In this document: positions 28,116-36,081 of the stretch, one piece after another | Position numbering within the stretch: position 1 is the first letter of the stretch | Layout: the number at the start of each line of letters is the position of its first letter | Translations under genes and position numbers: made by a program | Origin: CAZSCF01 sp964605365 | GTDB lineage: Bacteria; Patescibacteriota; Minisyncoccia; Moranbacterales; UBA2206 | Direction of reading: 5' to 3' | Assembly: GCA_964605365.1 (NCBI GenBank) | Contig: CAZSCF010000002.1 | Location: forward strand, 1 to 55,586 | DNA: 55,586 bases | The notes under the pieces: model-generated | Database searches by the model: none | What the model was told of the DNA's origin: nothing | Seen by the model: only the letters and a program-made list of their open reading frames with translations

Positions 28116-28205
28116 TGTCATTGCGAGGATCCGCCAGCTGGCGGAGGCGTGGCAATCTAATTTCTTTTTGATTTATTAGATTGCTTTGCTTCGCTCGCAA
28201 TGACA
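28116..28205. repeat. Dispersed inverted-repeat element (TGTCATTGCGAG family), copy 1
   Basis: Ends TGTCATTGCGAG and CTCGCAATGACA are perfect inverse copies. Inside are a perfect palindrome CCGCCAGCTGGCGG (28131-28144) and GCAATCTAAT/ATTAGATTGC. It fills the spacer between prgI and the VirB4-N gene in the T4SS operon and would fold into a long hairpin in the transcript. Confidence 0.85.
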
Positions 28206-28226
28206 AGAGAAAGGGAATGTTAGCCA

Positions 28227-28637
28227 TCAATAATTATCCAAAATTTTGGATAACTCTTCTATTTTATTTTCGGAAATTTCTTTTTTGGTTGTTTTTAAAT
28301 CATGTTTTTTATGCAAATCCTTTTTTATAATCTTTTTTGAATCGAAAGCATTTTTTTTAGGCACTCTTTTCCAGAGATAAAATTTCGGTCTTGCAAAAAA
28401 GCTGAAAAGAGAAACAAGAAATGATATACAGCTTTGATTGTAGGGTCTCCAGAAAGCCATAGCGCCAAAAATACCTACCACAAAAATTGCGGAAACAAGA
28501 AAACCAGAAAAATCCAGTGTGTTCCAAAGAACCAGAAGCACGGCTCCACCGCTAAACATCCAACCTAGTTGTTTAGCTGTAAAGGGGCCGACTATTTTGT
28601 CTTCCTTGTCAATAAATTGGGGAATATTAAATTGCAT
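28227..28637 (-). CDS. PrgI-family T4SS membrane protein (VirB3-like)
   Basis: 136 residues: the N-terminal MQFNIPQFIDKEDKIVGPFT followed by KQLGWMFSGG and two membrane helices (about 27-43 and 46-64), and a conserved FYLWKR after them, all typical of the PrgI family. The family is the Gram-positive and Patescibacteria counterpart of VirB3, an inner membrane partner of VirB4. The tail is Lys-rich. It lies upstream of the VirB4-N-like and virB4 genes. Confidence 0.85.
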   Translation of the reverse strand: MQFNIPQFIDKEDKIVGPFTAKQLGWMFSGGAVLLVLWNTLDFSGFLVSAIFVVGIFGAMAFWRPYNQSCISFLVSLFSFFARPKFYLWKRVPKKNAFDSKKIIKKDLHKKHDLKTTKKEISENKIEELSKILDNY

Positions 28638-28648
28638 ACTATTGAAAA

Positions 28649-29665
28649 TTAATCTTTGAGATTGACAACATTGGGTCCAAAGCTACTTCTTATTTCTTGC
28701 TTGGGAATTACAACCGGAGGCGCAACATGCATTTTTTGATAATTCGGAGAAACCGGTTTTTGTGGGTAGGAAAACTGAATGGATTGGATATTATTTTTTT
28801 GTTCTATGGGTGGCTGAGAAGATTTCTCGGTTGGAAAATAATTATTTTCTGAAATTTGCGGAAACAAAATTTGCTTTGTGTTCTTATTGATGGTGACGGG
28901 AGTATTTTCATCCAGGCATTTGAGAATATAGTTCAGACGTTGTCGCTCAGCGGAAGAGAGACTTTTTCCATTTTCACTTTGGAAAAGATAGGTGCCTCTT
29001 TTGACGGCATTGCGATCTTCTCGTCCGGTAAGCATGACGTAATCTGCCAGCCAATTTTTGAGTGATGGTCGAGCCGGTTCTGGAAAGTTCATGATTTTTA
29101 TTCTGTTTCCGGTAATGAGTTGTTCACCCAGATCAGGATATTTTTTGATGGCTTCAGGGATAACCAAAGAAACGTTATCGATAATCCCAGTGTTTTTGTT
29201 TGATTGAGTGTTGGAAATAGATGGCTTATTTGCTAAACTTCTAGCTTCTAAGAGAATTTTTTGATTAATTAGAGTTGCTATCTGACTGGATATTTCAGGA
29301 GATAAGTTCAGATTATTTTGCAAAGAAGTTTCTGTTGTTTCCCAGCTTTTGTTTTTGCATATGTTCCACACAACAGATGCCAACAGATCTCTTTGTTCTT
29401 GGCTTAGATTGTATTTTTGGCTAAGCTCGTTGTAAAAAAGAGTGTGCTGAAAAGAGAGTAGGAAATTTATTAATTCCAAGGACAGTTCTGAAACAGATTC
29501 AGGAAAAATTTGCGCTCCAGAATATGCCTTCTTCCATTTATCTAGTAATTCTTTCTTTATTTCCTCCATTCCTTCTGCGATTAATTGTTTTTCGAATTCC
29601 AAATTATATCTAGATGAGTCTAGAGCTTGAATGGATGTGTTGTTTTGTTGTGGGAAAACAGTCAT
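28649..29665 (-). CDS. Cytoplasmic protein of the T4SS operon, function unknown
   Basis: 338 residues, no signal peptide or membrane segment. The N-terminal 200 residues are mainly alpha-helical, with a repeated short helical pattern (LSQEQRDLLASVVWNI; LSPEISSQIATLINQKI). A middle segment around MNFPEPARPSLKNWLADYV resembles a conserved region of hypothetical proteins often found beside T4SS genes in Patescibacteria. The C-terminal 90 residues are Pro/Gln/Ser-rich and probably disordered. It may be a scaffold or substrate adaptor; no motif proves this. Confidence 0.55.
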   Translation of the reverse strand: MTVFPQQNNTSIQALDSSRYNLEFEKQLIAEGMEEIKKELLDKWKKAYSGAQIFPESVSELSLELINFLLSFQHTLFYNELSQKYNLSQEQRDLLASVVWNICKNKSWETTETSLQNNLNLSPEISSQIATLINQKILLEARSLANKPSISNTQSNKNTGIIDNVSLVIPEAIKKYPDLGEQLITGNRIKIMNFPEPARPSLKNWLADYVMLTGREDRNAVKRGTYLFQSENGKSLSSAERQRLNYILKCLDENTPVTINKNTKQILFPQISENNYFPTEKSSQPPIEQKNNIQSIQFSYPQKPVSPNYQKMHVAPPVVIPKQEIRSSFGPNVVNLKD

Positions 29666-29690
29666 TTTTTTATCTTAATATGATAGTTGC

Positions 29691-30104
29691 TTAGATAAAT
29701 TTAAAAACTGGGGAGTTATCTTTTATGTATTGGATAACATTAGCTATTCTAATTTGATTTTGGCTAGCGTTCTTTGTGTTTAGGTCCCTATCCATATCTT
29801 TAGAAATTTCAAAAACTCCATCCATCATTTCTTGGTCTTGCAATATTTTCCATAAATTTTCTTTGTATTTTCTTGGTCCATTTTTAGCGATGTATTCAAT
29901 ATTTTTTCCAGAAAGTCCAGCAAAAACAGAATCAATAAGAAAACCTGAGCGGTTGATCAACAAAATTTCATTTTCCTTTTTTGCTAAAATTAAATAGGCA
30001 ACTCTTTTTCTCTCTTGGACAGTTCCAAATATATAAGAAAGATGAGGATCTTCGAACGATTCTCTAATGGATATCTCTTCTAAAATTTTGAGCTTATCTG
30101 TCAT
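29691..30104 (-). CDS. Small cytoplasmic protein of the T4SS operon, function unknown
   Basis: 137 residues, soluble, mixed alpha/beta: a strand-rich centre (RVAYLILAKKENEILLINRSGF) followed by helices. No signal, no membrane segment, no motif I know. It lies five bases after the VirB6-like gene and 25 bases before the next gene, so co-transcription is very likely. Confidence 0.5.
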   Translation of the reverse strand: MTDKLKILEEISIRESFEDPHLSYIFGTVQERKRVAYLILAKKENEILLINRSGFLIDSVFAGLSGKNIEYIAKNGPRKYKENLWKILQDQEMMDGVFEISKDMDRDLNTKNASQNQIRIANVIQYIKDNSPVFKFI

Positions 30105-30109
30105 ATTTT

Positions 30110-31837
30110 TTAAGCATTTGCGCCAGTGTCCACGCGGCGCTTCATTTGACTATTTATGAAAGCGGCAACTTTGCGTATATCATTTTCACTTGTTGACCCC
30201 CCAGCTATCGCTGCTGCAGCTATTTGTGCTTGTAATTGCGCTGCAGAATAGGAAGCTGCTGCAGTACCTGTTAATCCGGCAGGAACCGCAGCATTTAACA
30301 TATGTTCTAAGTCTGAACCCACGATGCCACCTGCCGCAGTGAGTGAGTTTTGAATGTGCATTTTTCTTTCGTCCGAATCTTGGCGTAAATAAGCAGCAGC
30401 ATTTTTAGCTTGATCTATTTTATCGGACACTGTTGCTGGAGGTGGAGCGCCAAAATAAGAATTCATTTGTTGTGCCAAGGTGTCAGTGGTGGCTCCCTTA
30501 TCAACAAGATCTTTAGCTCCCTCATCAATATCCTTTTTATTTTTATCAGTTTTTCTTTTATCCATTCTTTTCTGTGCTTTACTGGAGCCTAAGAATGCTT
30601 GAGCGGAATCCTGAGCATTATTAACTTTTTCTCCAAAGGTTTTACCTGGCTTCCATCTGGCCTCTTCTTTTCTGGCATCTCTTTCTTTCTTGTAATCACC
30701 CCATTGTTTTTCAGCCCACGTTGCCCCACTTGCCCACTTGCCCATGCCTTTTAGTTTATTTTCAGCAAAGCCGATGACAGCGCTTCCTGCTTCGCCGCTC
30801 ATGCTTTTAGCAATGCCCATGCCTATCCAAAGAATAATGATTGGGATAATAAATTTACAAAGACTGGCTAACCATCCTGGATCATTTGAGTTTTTCGAGG
30901 CTATGGTGGCAATGTCTTTGCCCAATTCAACAGAAGTAGCGTTGGCCAGGGAAAATGCAATATAAATCATAAAAATCATAATTGGCCCAAAAAAGGAATA
31001 ATTAAAAAGATGCGTCCACCAAGAGGAGGCTTTGTCTTGCAGACCGGGAATAATTGATCCTGTGAAAGCAATAGGAGAGAAAATGATCAATATGGCCAAA
31101 GCAATAATTCTGATGACAAAAAGCAGGGCCATTACAAGGAATGTTACGCCTAAAATAAAGAGAAAAATAACAGCCATAACAATCTGAACAAGACCTGCGT
31201 TAGCCGGCTTAATCACATTGGCTATTTGGGACAGGTCGGCAAAATTTCCTGCCAGTAAATTTCCGGCTCCTCCAGGGAATAATCCGTTAAGCATGGTGTA
31301 CATTAAAACGTTGGAAACATCGATAATGAAGCGAGCGATAGGAAAACTGAAATTTACCAAAAGAGCCATTAAAACCAAATTTAAAAGAATGTTCTTATAA
31401 CTGTATTTGCTTACTTGAAAGATTGTGCAGAAAGCTGAAAAAAGCAAAAAAAGAATAAAGGCGATGTTTAGAAAATCACGCACGGTTTTCCAAGCCAAGA
31501 AAACACTCTCGCTATCAATAACAGCTTTCATTTTTGCCGGATCAATTGCCCAAGAAAACAGTGTAACAGCCAAAGAAACCAAGGCTCCTGATGCCGGGAG
31601 AAGCAAGCAGGACAGAGTGGTGTCAACCGGATGTGTTAATGAAATTTTGCAGCTGTCAGAAGCATCGGGCAAATTACTAGGCGCATAATCAGATAGTTCA
31701 TATTGAAGACCTCCATTAATATCTTGGGCAAGGGCTATTTTGCCAAAATTTACGAACAAAAAAACAAAAAGAAAAACAATTAAAAATAATGCGGTACTTT
31801 TTTTATTCGTAAATTTTGGTTTTTCTGTTCGTGTCAT
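30110..31837 (-). CDS. VirB6/TrbL-like polytopic T4SS protein
   Basis: 575 residues. After a signal-like segment (about 16-37) come six to seven membrane helices between about 78 and 340, including a central loop with NGLFPGGAGNLLAG, the layout of VirB6/TrbL channel proteins. The remaining 235 residues are soluble, rich in Lys, Ala and Asp (KKERDARKEEARWKPG; a run of Ala-rich helices near the end) and probably cytoplasmic. VirB6-like proteins form the inner membrane part of the T4SS conduit. Order and strand agree with the surrounding operon. Confidence 0.75.
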   Translation of the reverse strand: MTRTEKPKFTNKKSTALFLIVFLFVFLFVNFGKIALAQDINGGLQYELSDYAPSNLPDASDSCKISLTHPVDTTLSCLLLPASGALVSLAVTLFSWAIDPAKMKAVIDSESVFLAWKTVRDFLNIAFILFLLFSAFCTIFQVSKYSYKNILLNLVLMALLVNFSFPIARFIIDVSNVLMYTMLNGLFPGGAGNLLAGNFADLSQIANVIKPANAGLVQIVMAVIFLFILGVTFLVMALLFVIRIIALAILIIFSPIAFTGSIIPGLQDKASSWWTHLFNYSFFGPIMIFMIYIAFSLANATSVELGKDIATIASKNSNDPGWLASLCKFIIPIIILWIGMGIAKSMSGEAGSAVIGFAENKLKGMGKWASGATWAEKQWGDYKKERDARKEEARWKPGKTFGEKVNNAQDSAQAFLGSSKAQKRMDKRKTDKNKKDIDEGAKDLVDKGATTDTLAQQMNSYFGAPPPATVSDKIDQAKNAAAYLRQDSDERKMHIQNSLTAAGGIVGSDLEHMLNAAVPAGLTGTAAASYSAAQLQAQIAAAAIAGGSTSENDIRKVAAFINSQMKRRVDTGANA

Positions 31838-31854
31838 TTTTTCAAAATGTAATA

Positions 31855-32934
31855 TTATGTTCCGATAAGGTTTTTCCTTGCCGAAGTTACGTGTTTATTG
31901 ATCTGATCTTGCACGGTTGATCTGGCGGTCGAAAGCGCGTCATTGACTGCTGAAGCGGCCAAATTAGTGACGGAAGCAATTAGAACTTCCGGAATGCTTC
32001 GAGCGCTGGCCAAAATTTTATTGCCGATGTCTTTAGCGCTAATGGTTGCTCCGGCAATTATTGATCCGGGAGTTTGCACTAATCCGTCTTTTATTTTTCC
32101 AACGAAACCTTGTCCGGAGATTCCCATAACCTCAGCCTTTTTTACCGTGTCTTCGTAAATTTTTTCATATTTGGATTCTGCATCAGCCTGAAAAGCCCAT
32201 GGATTGTTTATGCCCGTAGTATAAGTACTTAAATTTTTAAAATTTCCATTTTTAAACATATCCAAGGGATCGCCGACATAAGTTACAACCGGAGAACTTT
32301 TGTCAAAAGTGGCTTTTTTGGCAGTTTCAATTAGTTGGTTGACATAATTGTCTTTGCTATTTGCTAAACTGCTCAAACTACTCAGGTCAAAGGTTTTAGC
32401 TTGAGCTTCACTCAGCAGTGCGACAGCTTCCGGATCATTTTGTATCAAACCGGCGAGAAAAGAACATTTGCCTATCCCCTCATTATTTTGCGTTGAACTG
32501 ACGGCGATAGAACATTCACCTATTCCTTCCGAATCATCATTGACTTGTATTTTTTTGGCTACATCAATCGGGATATAGTTTGAAAGAGAACCTTTGCCGC
32601 CAGTAACGGTATTGGTTAAATAATCATTGAGAATATTTTTGGCATTTTTTTCCGCATTTTTATATAAAAAATCTTCCCAATCCGCAATAACGTTCTTGCC
32701 GGCTCCATTGCTAACGATACCATCAACTGTCATTGCTGCCTGTTGTTTTACGACGGATAAAAGCTTATCTTGAATTTTTTGGTAAGCCTGTCTTAAAAGT
32801 TCATCGCACGGATAACCGAAACAGCCCGCTTGAGCCGGATATATTGTTGGAAAAAACAAAAACAGTGTTAAAAAAACAACAAAAAAACAAGACTTTATTT
32901 TTTTGAATATTAAATTGTTTTTTTTCTTATTCAT
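31855..32934 (-). CDS. Secreted helical protein of the T4SS operon
   Basis: 359 residues with a signal peptide (about 12-37, ending near AQA-G) and a long, mostly helical mature part with a Cys pair in CFGYPCDELLRQAY and in two similar short stretches EGIGECSIA and EGIGKCSFL (residues about 135-160), a small internal repeat. VirB5-type minor pilins and TraH-like proteins also are exported helical proteins at this place in operons; similarity is at the level of layout only. The stop of the upstream gene overlaps its start by eight bases. Confidence 0.55.
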   Translation of the reverse strand: MNKKKNNLIFKKIKSCFFVVFLTLFLFFPTIYPAQAGCFGYPCDELLRQAYQKIQDKLLSVVKQQAAMTVDGIVSNGAGKNVIADWEDFLYKNAEKNAKNILNDYLTNTVTGGKGSLSNYIPIDVAKKIQVNDDSEGIGECSIAVSSTQNNEGIGKCSFLAGLIQNDPEAVALLSEAQAKTFDLSSLSSLANSKDNYVNQLIETAKKATFDKSSPVVTYVGDPLDMFKNGNFKNLSTYTTGINNPWAFQADAESKYEKIYEDTVKKAEVMGISGQGFVGKIKDGLVQTPGSIIAGATISAKDIGNKILASARSIPEVLIASVTNLAASAVNDALSTARSTVQDQINKHVTSARKNLIGT

Positions 32935-34036
32935 TGTTGAAAATTGAATTTGAGAAAGATGTTGTTTCTGAGTTTTGCAGGTTTAAAGAGTTTGAATTCG
33001 CTATAGATTTGGATGTATCGATGCCCAGTTTTTCCAATTTGGTTTTAATATAGTCCTTGTCTATGGAATATTGGCTTATCTTATTTTCAAATTCTGAGTA
33101 GGTCTCATAAAAAATATCCCAAAAACCCTGTATCTTTGAAAAATTAATTAAATTCAAGGCTGGATCATCCTGTTTTTCGATTACAAGATTTTTAAAAGAA
33201 AAACCATAACTTATTACGGACAGCATCTTGATATGGATTTCCAAAAGCTCTTCCGGAACTTCAATATTTTTCATTTCAGTGGTAATTTTTTGGGTTTTTT
33301 GCTCTAGTTCATTAAAATAAGCAATGTCTTGCTGCTCGATGGCGCTGGAAATTTCTTGTAATAATTTGGCGGAGGCAATATCAAAATCATGTCCGGTTGT
33401 TATAGGTGATTCCGCGTTAAGGGATAGGATATAAAAGATGGAGGCCATATAATTCGAAGCGTCTTCATTTCTTTTTTCAGCAGCTTTTTCGGCTGACAAT
33501 TTGGAATAATCCTGCTTCTTAATTTTTATATTATCCAAGGAGACTTGAGAAAGAATTTGATCTGAGGATGCCTGATTGCTCAAAAAATTCTGCGCAAAAG
33601 TTTTTATATTGTCGATAGTTATTTCTTCAGACAGATCTTCACCATTGCTATCAATATTCATAAACGAAACTTGGCTTGCTAATAATTGAGTTAAATTCTC
33701 CTTGGTGCCGGCAGATATCTGGGCTTGTACCAAGGGAGTTTTTTCGACGGTGGACAATTTGTCTTCCGGAGCCGGCTTTAGCGGATTATAGCCGGAAATT
33801 ACTTCTGCTCCATCTGTATAGCCATCATCATCCGTATCGGGATTATTTGGATCCGTTCCATAAGATTGTTCTTCTTGATCGGAGAGACCATCCTGATCGC
33901 TATCCAAAAAAAGATTGTTTGGATTATTTTTGTTTTCTGCAAAAGCTAAAAAAGCCTGTCCCAAAACAAACAAACTGGCGATAAGCAACACCGCTAATTT
34001 TAAATCATTAACTCTTATTTTTTTATTCAGTTTCAT
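32927..34036 (-). CDS. Secreted protein with thrombospondin type 3-like calcium-binding repeats
   Basis: 369 residues; first gene of the T4SS-like operon. One N-terminal signal or anchor segment (about 12-32), then two acidic Asp-rich repeats, DSDQDGLSDQEE and DTDDDGYTDGAE (about 41-75), typical of thrombospondin type 3 calcium-binding loops. The rest is helical, without known motifs. Such repeats often occur in surface and adhesion proteins. The start ATG lies only seven bases downstream of a consensus -10 box, suggesting a leaderless transcript. Confidence 0.65.
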   Translation of the reverse strand: MKLNKKIRVNDLKLAVLLIASLFVLGQAFLAFAENKNNPNNLFLDSDQDGLSDQEEQSYGTDPNNPDTDDDGYTDGAEVISGYNPLKPAPEDKLSTVEKTPLVQAQISAGTKENLTQLLASQVSFMNIDSNGEDLSEEITIDNIKTFAQNFLSNQASSDQILSQVSLDNIKIKKQDYSKLSAEKAAEKRNEDASNYMASIFYILSLNAESPITTGHDFDIASAKLLQEISSAIEQQDIAYFNELEQKTQKITTEMKNIEVPEELLEIHIKMLSVISYGFSFKNLVIEKQDDPALNLINFSKIQGFWDIFYETYSEFENKISQYSIDKDYIKTKLEKLGIDTSKSIANSNSLNLQNSETTSFSNSIFNNE

Positions 34037-34043
34037 TGTTCAA

Positions 34044-34072
34044 ATTATAACACAAAATGTATTTTTTGTGGA
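34044..34072 (-). promoter_or_regulatory. Promoter of the T4SS-like operon
   Basis: On the minus strand TCCACA (34067-34072), a 17-base spacer and perfect TATAAT (34044-34049). The ATG of the first gene (34034-34036) begins seven bases later, so the +1 would be at or next to the start codon. A perfect DnaA box TTATCCACA lies just upstream at 34091-34099. Confidence 0.6.
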
Positions 34073-34131
34073 ATGTATTTTTTGGTTCAGTTATCCACAG
34101 AAATGGATGTTTGTGCAAAGTTAAATTAAAT

Positions 34132-34163
34132 AAAAAATACCAGCAAAATAGTTGGTATTTTTT
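34132..34163 (-). terminator. Intrinsic terminator after rsmA
   Basis: Stem AAAAAATACCA/TGGTATTTTTT around a 10-base loop; on the minus strand it closes the rsmA transcript before the T4SS promoter. The symmetric A and T runs make it potentially bidirectional. Confidence 0.8.
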
Positions 34164-34194
34164 ATTCAATTAAAATGTTTTCTTTTTTTGATTA

Positions 34195-34980
34195 TTACAT
34201 AATTTTTGAAAGCTCCTTCCATTTTTTCAGGCTGAGCTCTTGAGCACGAACGGTTGGCTTTAAATCGATTTTTTTCAGCTTTTCTTCGATGATTTTTTTA
34301 TCCAAATGCAAGCTGCTGGAAAGATTGTTGATTAAGGTTTTTCTTTTGGCGCAAAAACCAGCCTTAATAAGTCGAAAAAACTGTTTATTTTCAGTTAAAA
34401 GTGATATATTTTGGCTTATATCGGCAATTTTTATAACCGCGCTATCCACCCTAGGCACAGGAGAAAAGGCTTTTTTATGAACTTCAAACAATAACTTGGG
34501 ACGGGCGTAATATTGTACGGAAACAGCCAGGATGCTCATTTTTCCAGCGCTTCTGCAAATTCTTTCAGCTACCTCCTTTTGTACCATTAAGGTCATTTCT
34601 TTGGGTGGAAACCCGGTCTCTAAGAACAAACGTATTATGGGTGAAGTGATGTAATATGGCAGATTGGCAATAACCTTGTAGCTATTATTTTTTATTTTTT
34701 GTTTTTTGACCAATTCGGGCAAATTTATTTTAAGAATATCAGCCTTAATTATTTCGACGTTTTTATGATTTTTTAATTTTTTTTGCAGTTTTTCAGCTAA
34801 GCCAGGGTCAATTTCGATAGCCAGAACTTTTTTGGCATATTTTGCCAGCTCTTCAGTCAGGATGCCTTCTCCAGGTCCAATTTCAACTACAAAATCATCC
34901 GGTTGTAAATTGGCGGAATCAATAATTTTTTTTACAATATTTTTATCTTTCAAGAAATTTTGACCCAATTTTGTTGGCAT
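34195..34980 (-). CDS. rsmA: 16S rRNA (adenine1518-N6/adenine1519-N6)-dimethyltransferase
   Basis: Dimethylates two adjacent adenosines in helix 45 of 16S rRNA with S-adenosylmethionine. 261 residues, family size. Motifs: GQNFLKD at the start, SAM-binding EIGPGEGILTEELA, acidic AIEIDPGL, and the catalytic NLPYYITSP (motif IV). It lies eight bases downstream of the G5/RlpA-like gene; a yabE-type gene close to ksgA/rsmA is also the Bacillus arrangement. Confidence 0.96.
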   Translation of the reverse strand: MPTKLGQNFLKDKNIVKKIIDSANLQPDDFVVEIGPGEGILTEELAKYAKKVLAIEIDPGLAEKLQKKLKNHKNVEIIKADILKINLPELVKKQKIKNNSYKVIANLPYYITSPIIRLFLETGFPPKEMTLMVQKEVAERICRSAGKMSILAVSVQYYARPKLLFEVHKKAFSPVPRVDSAVIKIADISQNISLLTENKQFFRLIKAGFCAKRKTLINNLSSSLHLDKKIIEEKLKKIDLKPTVRAQELSLKKWKELSKIM

Positions 34981-34988
34981 AAGTTTGT

Positions 34989-35948
34989 CTAATTTAATAT
35001 CTGTTCCACTTTGACTCCAATAACTCCGGCGCCAAGAGCAGCGATTTTTTGAAAAGCAACTTTATCTAAATCTATAACACGACCTTTTCCTTGTGGTCCA
35101 TAATCATTAATTTGAACTATAACCGTTTTGCCGTTGGCTACGTTAGTTACTTTAGCATATTCGCCTTTTGGAATGGAAGTGCTGGCGGCAAAGAGACCGC
35201 CCTTGAAAGCATACCAGGTTCCTTGTCCTTTGGCGGCCTTACCAAATTTCATATATGTTCCTTTTATTACAATTTGTGTTGTTGGTTTTTGGATAATTTT
35301 TTTTTCTAAAATTACGCGAGAAATTTCCTTGCCATTTTTATAAGTTATTTTGTATTTTACTTCGCGAATGCCTTTTTCTCCTGGTTCCTGAATTTTTTCT
35401 TCTCTCCATCCAAGCTTTGCGTCATTTTTATAAACAATTGGAAAGTCAATATCTTCCGGAATAATTTTTTCTTCAACATTAATACGCGTAACGACTATTT
35501 TTAAATTTTCTTGCGGAGGAAAACTTTTATTTGGTTCTGTTTTATCAAGACGCGTCAGAATTATTTTGTTTTCCGAAAGCGCATCTTCGATATTATTCTG
35601 CAAAGTATAGGTGTCAATTATTTTTTCATCTGCTTCAATCTTTATTTTTAACGATCTTTTGATTTGCACGGTCATTCCCGAAAAAAGCTTGTTTTTTTTG
35701 TCCGGAATTATTTCATCGTGTTCTCTTAAAATTATTTTATTTTCTTTTATCCATTCTTCAACGGTTCGGCTTTGTGTTTGGGAAATGAAATATAAACCGT
35801 TGTCGTTTATATTTAGTGTTTTTCGGGCTGTTTCAATTCCAGTTAAGTTTCGGGAAAAAACGTTGAAATAAGCCAAAACTTTATAGCTAGAAAATAAAAA
35901 CAAGCCTAATAAAAATATATATAAAATTTTTTTATTGAAAAAATTCAT
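34989..35948 (-). CDS. YabE-like cell-wall protein: DUF348, G5 and RlpA-like double-psi barrel
   Basis: 319 residues with one N-terminal membrane anchor (about 8-28). Residues about 40-160 carry two ubiquitin-like DUF348 repeats (YFISQTQSRTVEEWIKE; KIIDTYTLQNNIEDALSE). A G5 domain follows (about 165-235; EPGEKGIREVKYKITYKNG), then a C-terminal RlpA-like double-psi beta-barrel with GQGTWYAFKGGLFAAST and VQINDYGPQGKGRVIDLD, including the conserved Asp candidates. Related proteins cleave or bind peptidoglycan and include resuscitation-promoting-factor-like wall hydrolases. Neighbour of rsmA. Confidence 0.85.
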   Translation of the reverse strand: MNFFNKKILYIFLLGLFLFSSYKVLAYFNVFSRNLTGIETARKTLNINDNGLYFISQTQSRTVEEWIKENKIILREHDEIIPDKKNKLFSGMTVQIKRSLKIKIEADEKIIDTYTLQNNIEDALSENKIILTRLDKTEPNKSFPPQENLKIVVTRINVEEKIIPEDIDFPIVYKNDAKLGWREEKIQEPGEKGIREVKYKITYKNGKEISRVILEKKIIQKPTTQIVIKGTYMKFGKAAKGQGTWYAFKGGLFAASTSIPKGEYAKVTNVANGKTVIVQINDYGPQGKGRVIDLDKVAFQKIAALGAGVIGVKVEQILN

Positions 35949-35960
35949 AAACTAAAGTAT

Positions 35961-36049
35961 TGTCATTGCGAACGGAGTGAAGCAATCTAAATTTATTTAG
36001 AATTAGACTGCCACGTCATTCGCCAAATGGCGAACTCCTCGCAATGACA
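35961..36049. repeat. Dispersed inverted-repeat element (TGTCATTGCGA family), copy 2
   Basis: TGTCATTGCGAACGGAGTGA at one end and an inverse CGCAATGACA at the other; inside is TTCGCC-AAAT-GGCGAA. It lies between comM and the yabE-like gene and resembles copy 1 in the order of its parts (ends, GCAATCT stretch, small GC-rich palindrome). Confidence 0.85.
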
Positions 36050-36081
36050 AAATATTTGTTTCCTGTTGTATGTTTTGTGAT

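Noticed and set aside
19483..34036. Integrative conjugative element
   Set aside because: No relaxase, VirD4, integrase, excisionase or att-like direct repeats were seen at the borders; house-keeping genes lie close on the right side.
34091..34099. Second replication origin at the perfect DnaA box TTATCCACA
   Set aside because: A single box without a cluster; 39584-39592 likewise. The dnaA region is the better candidate.
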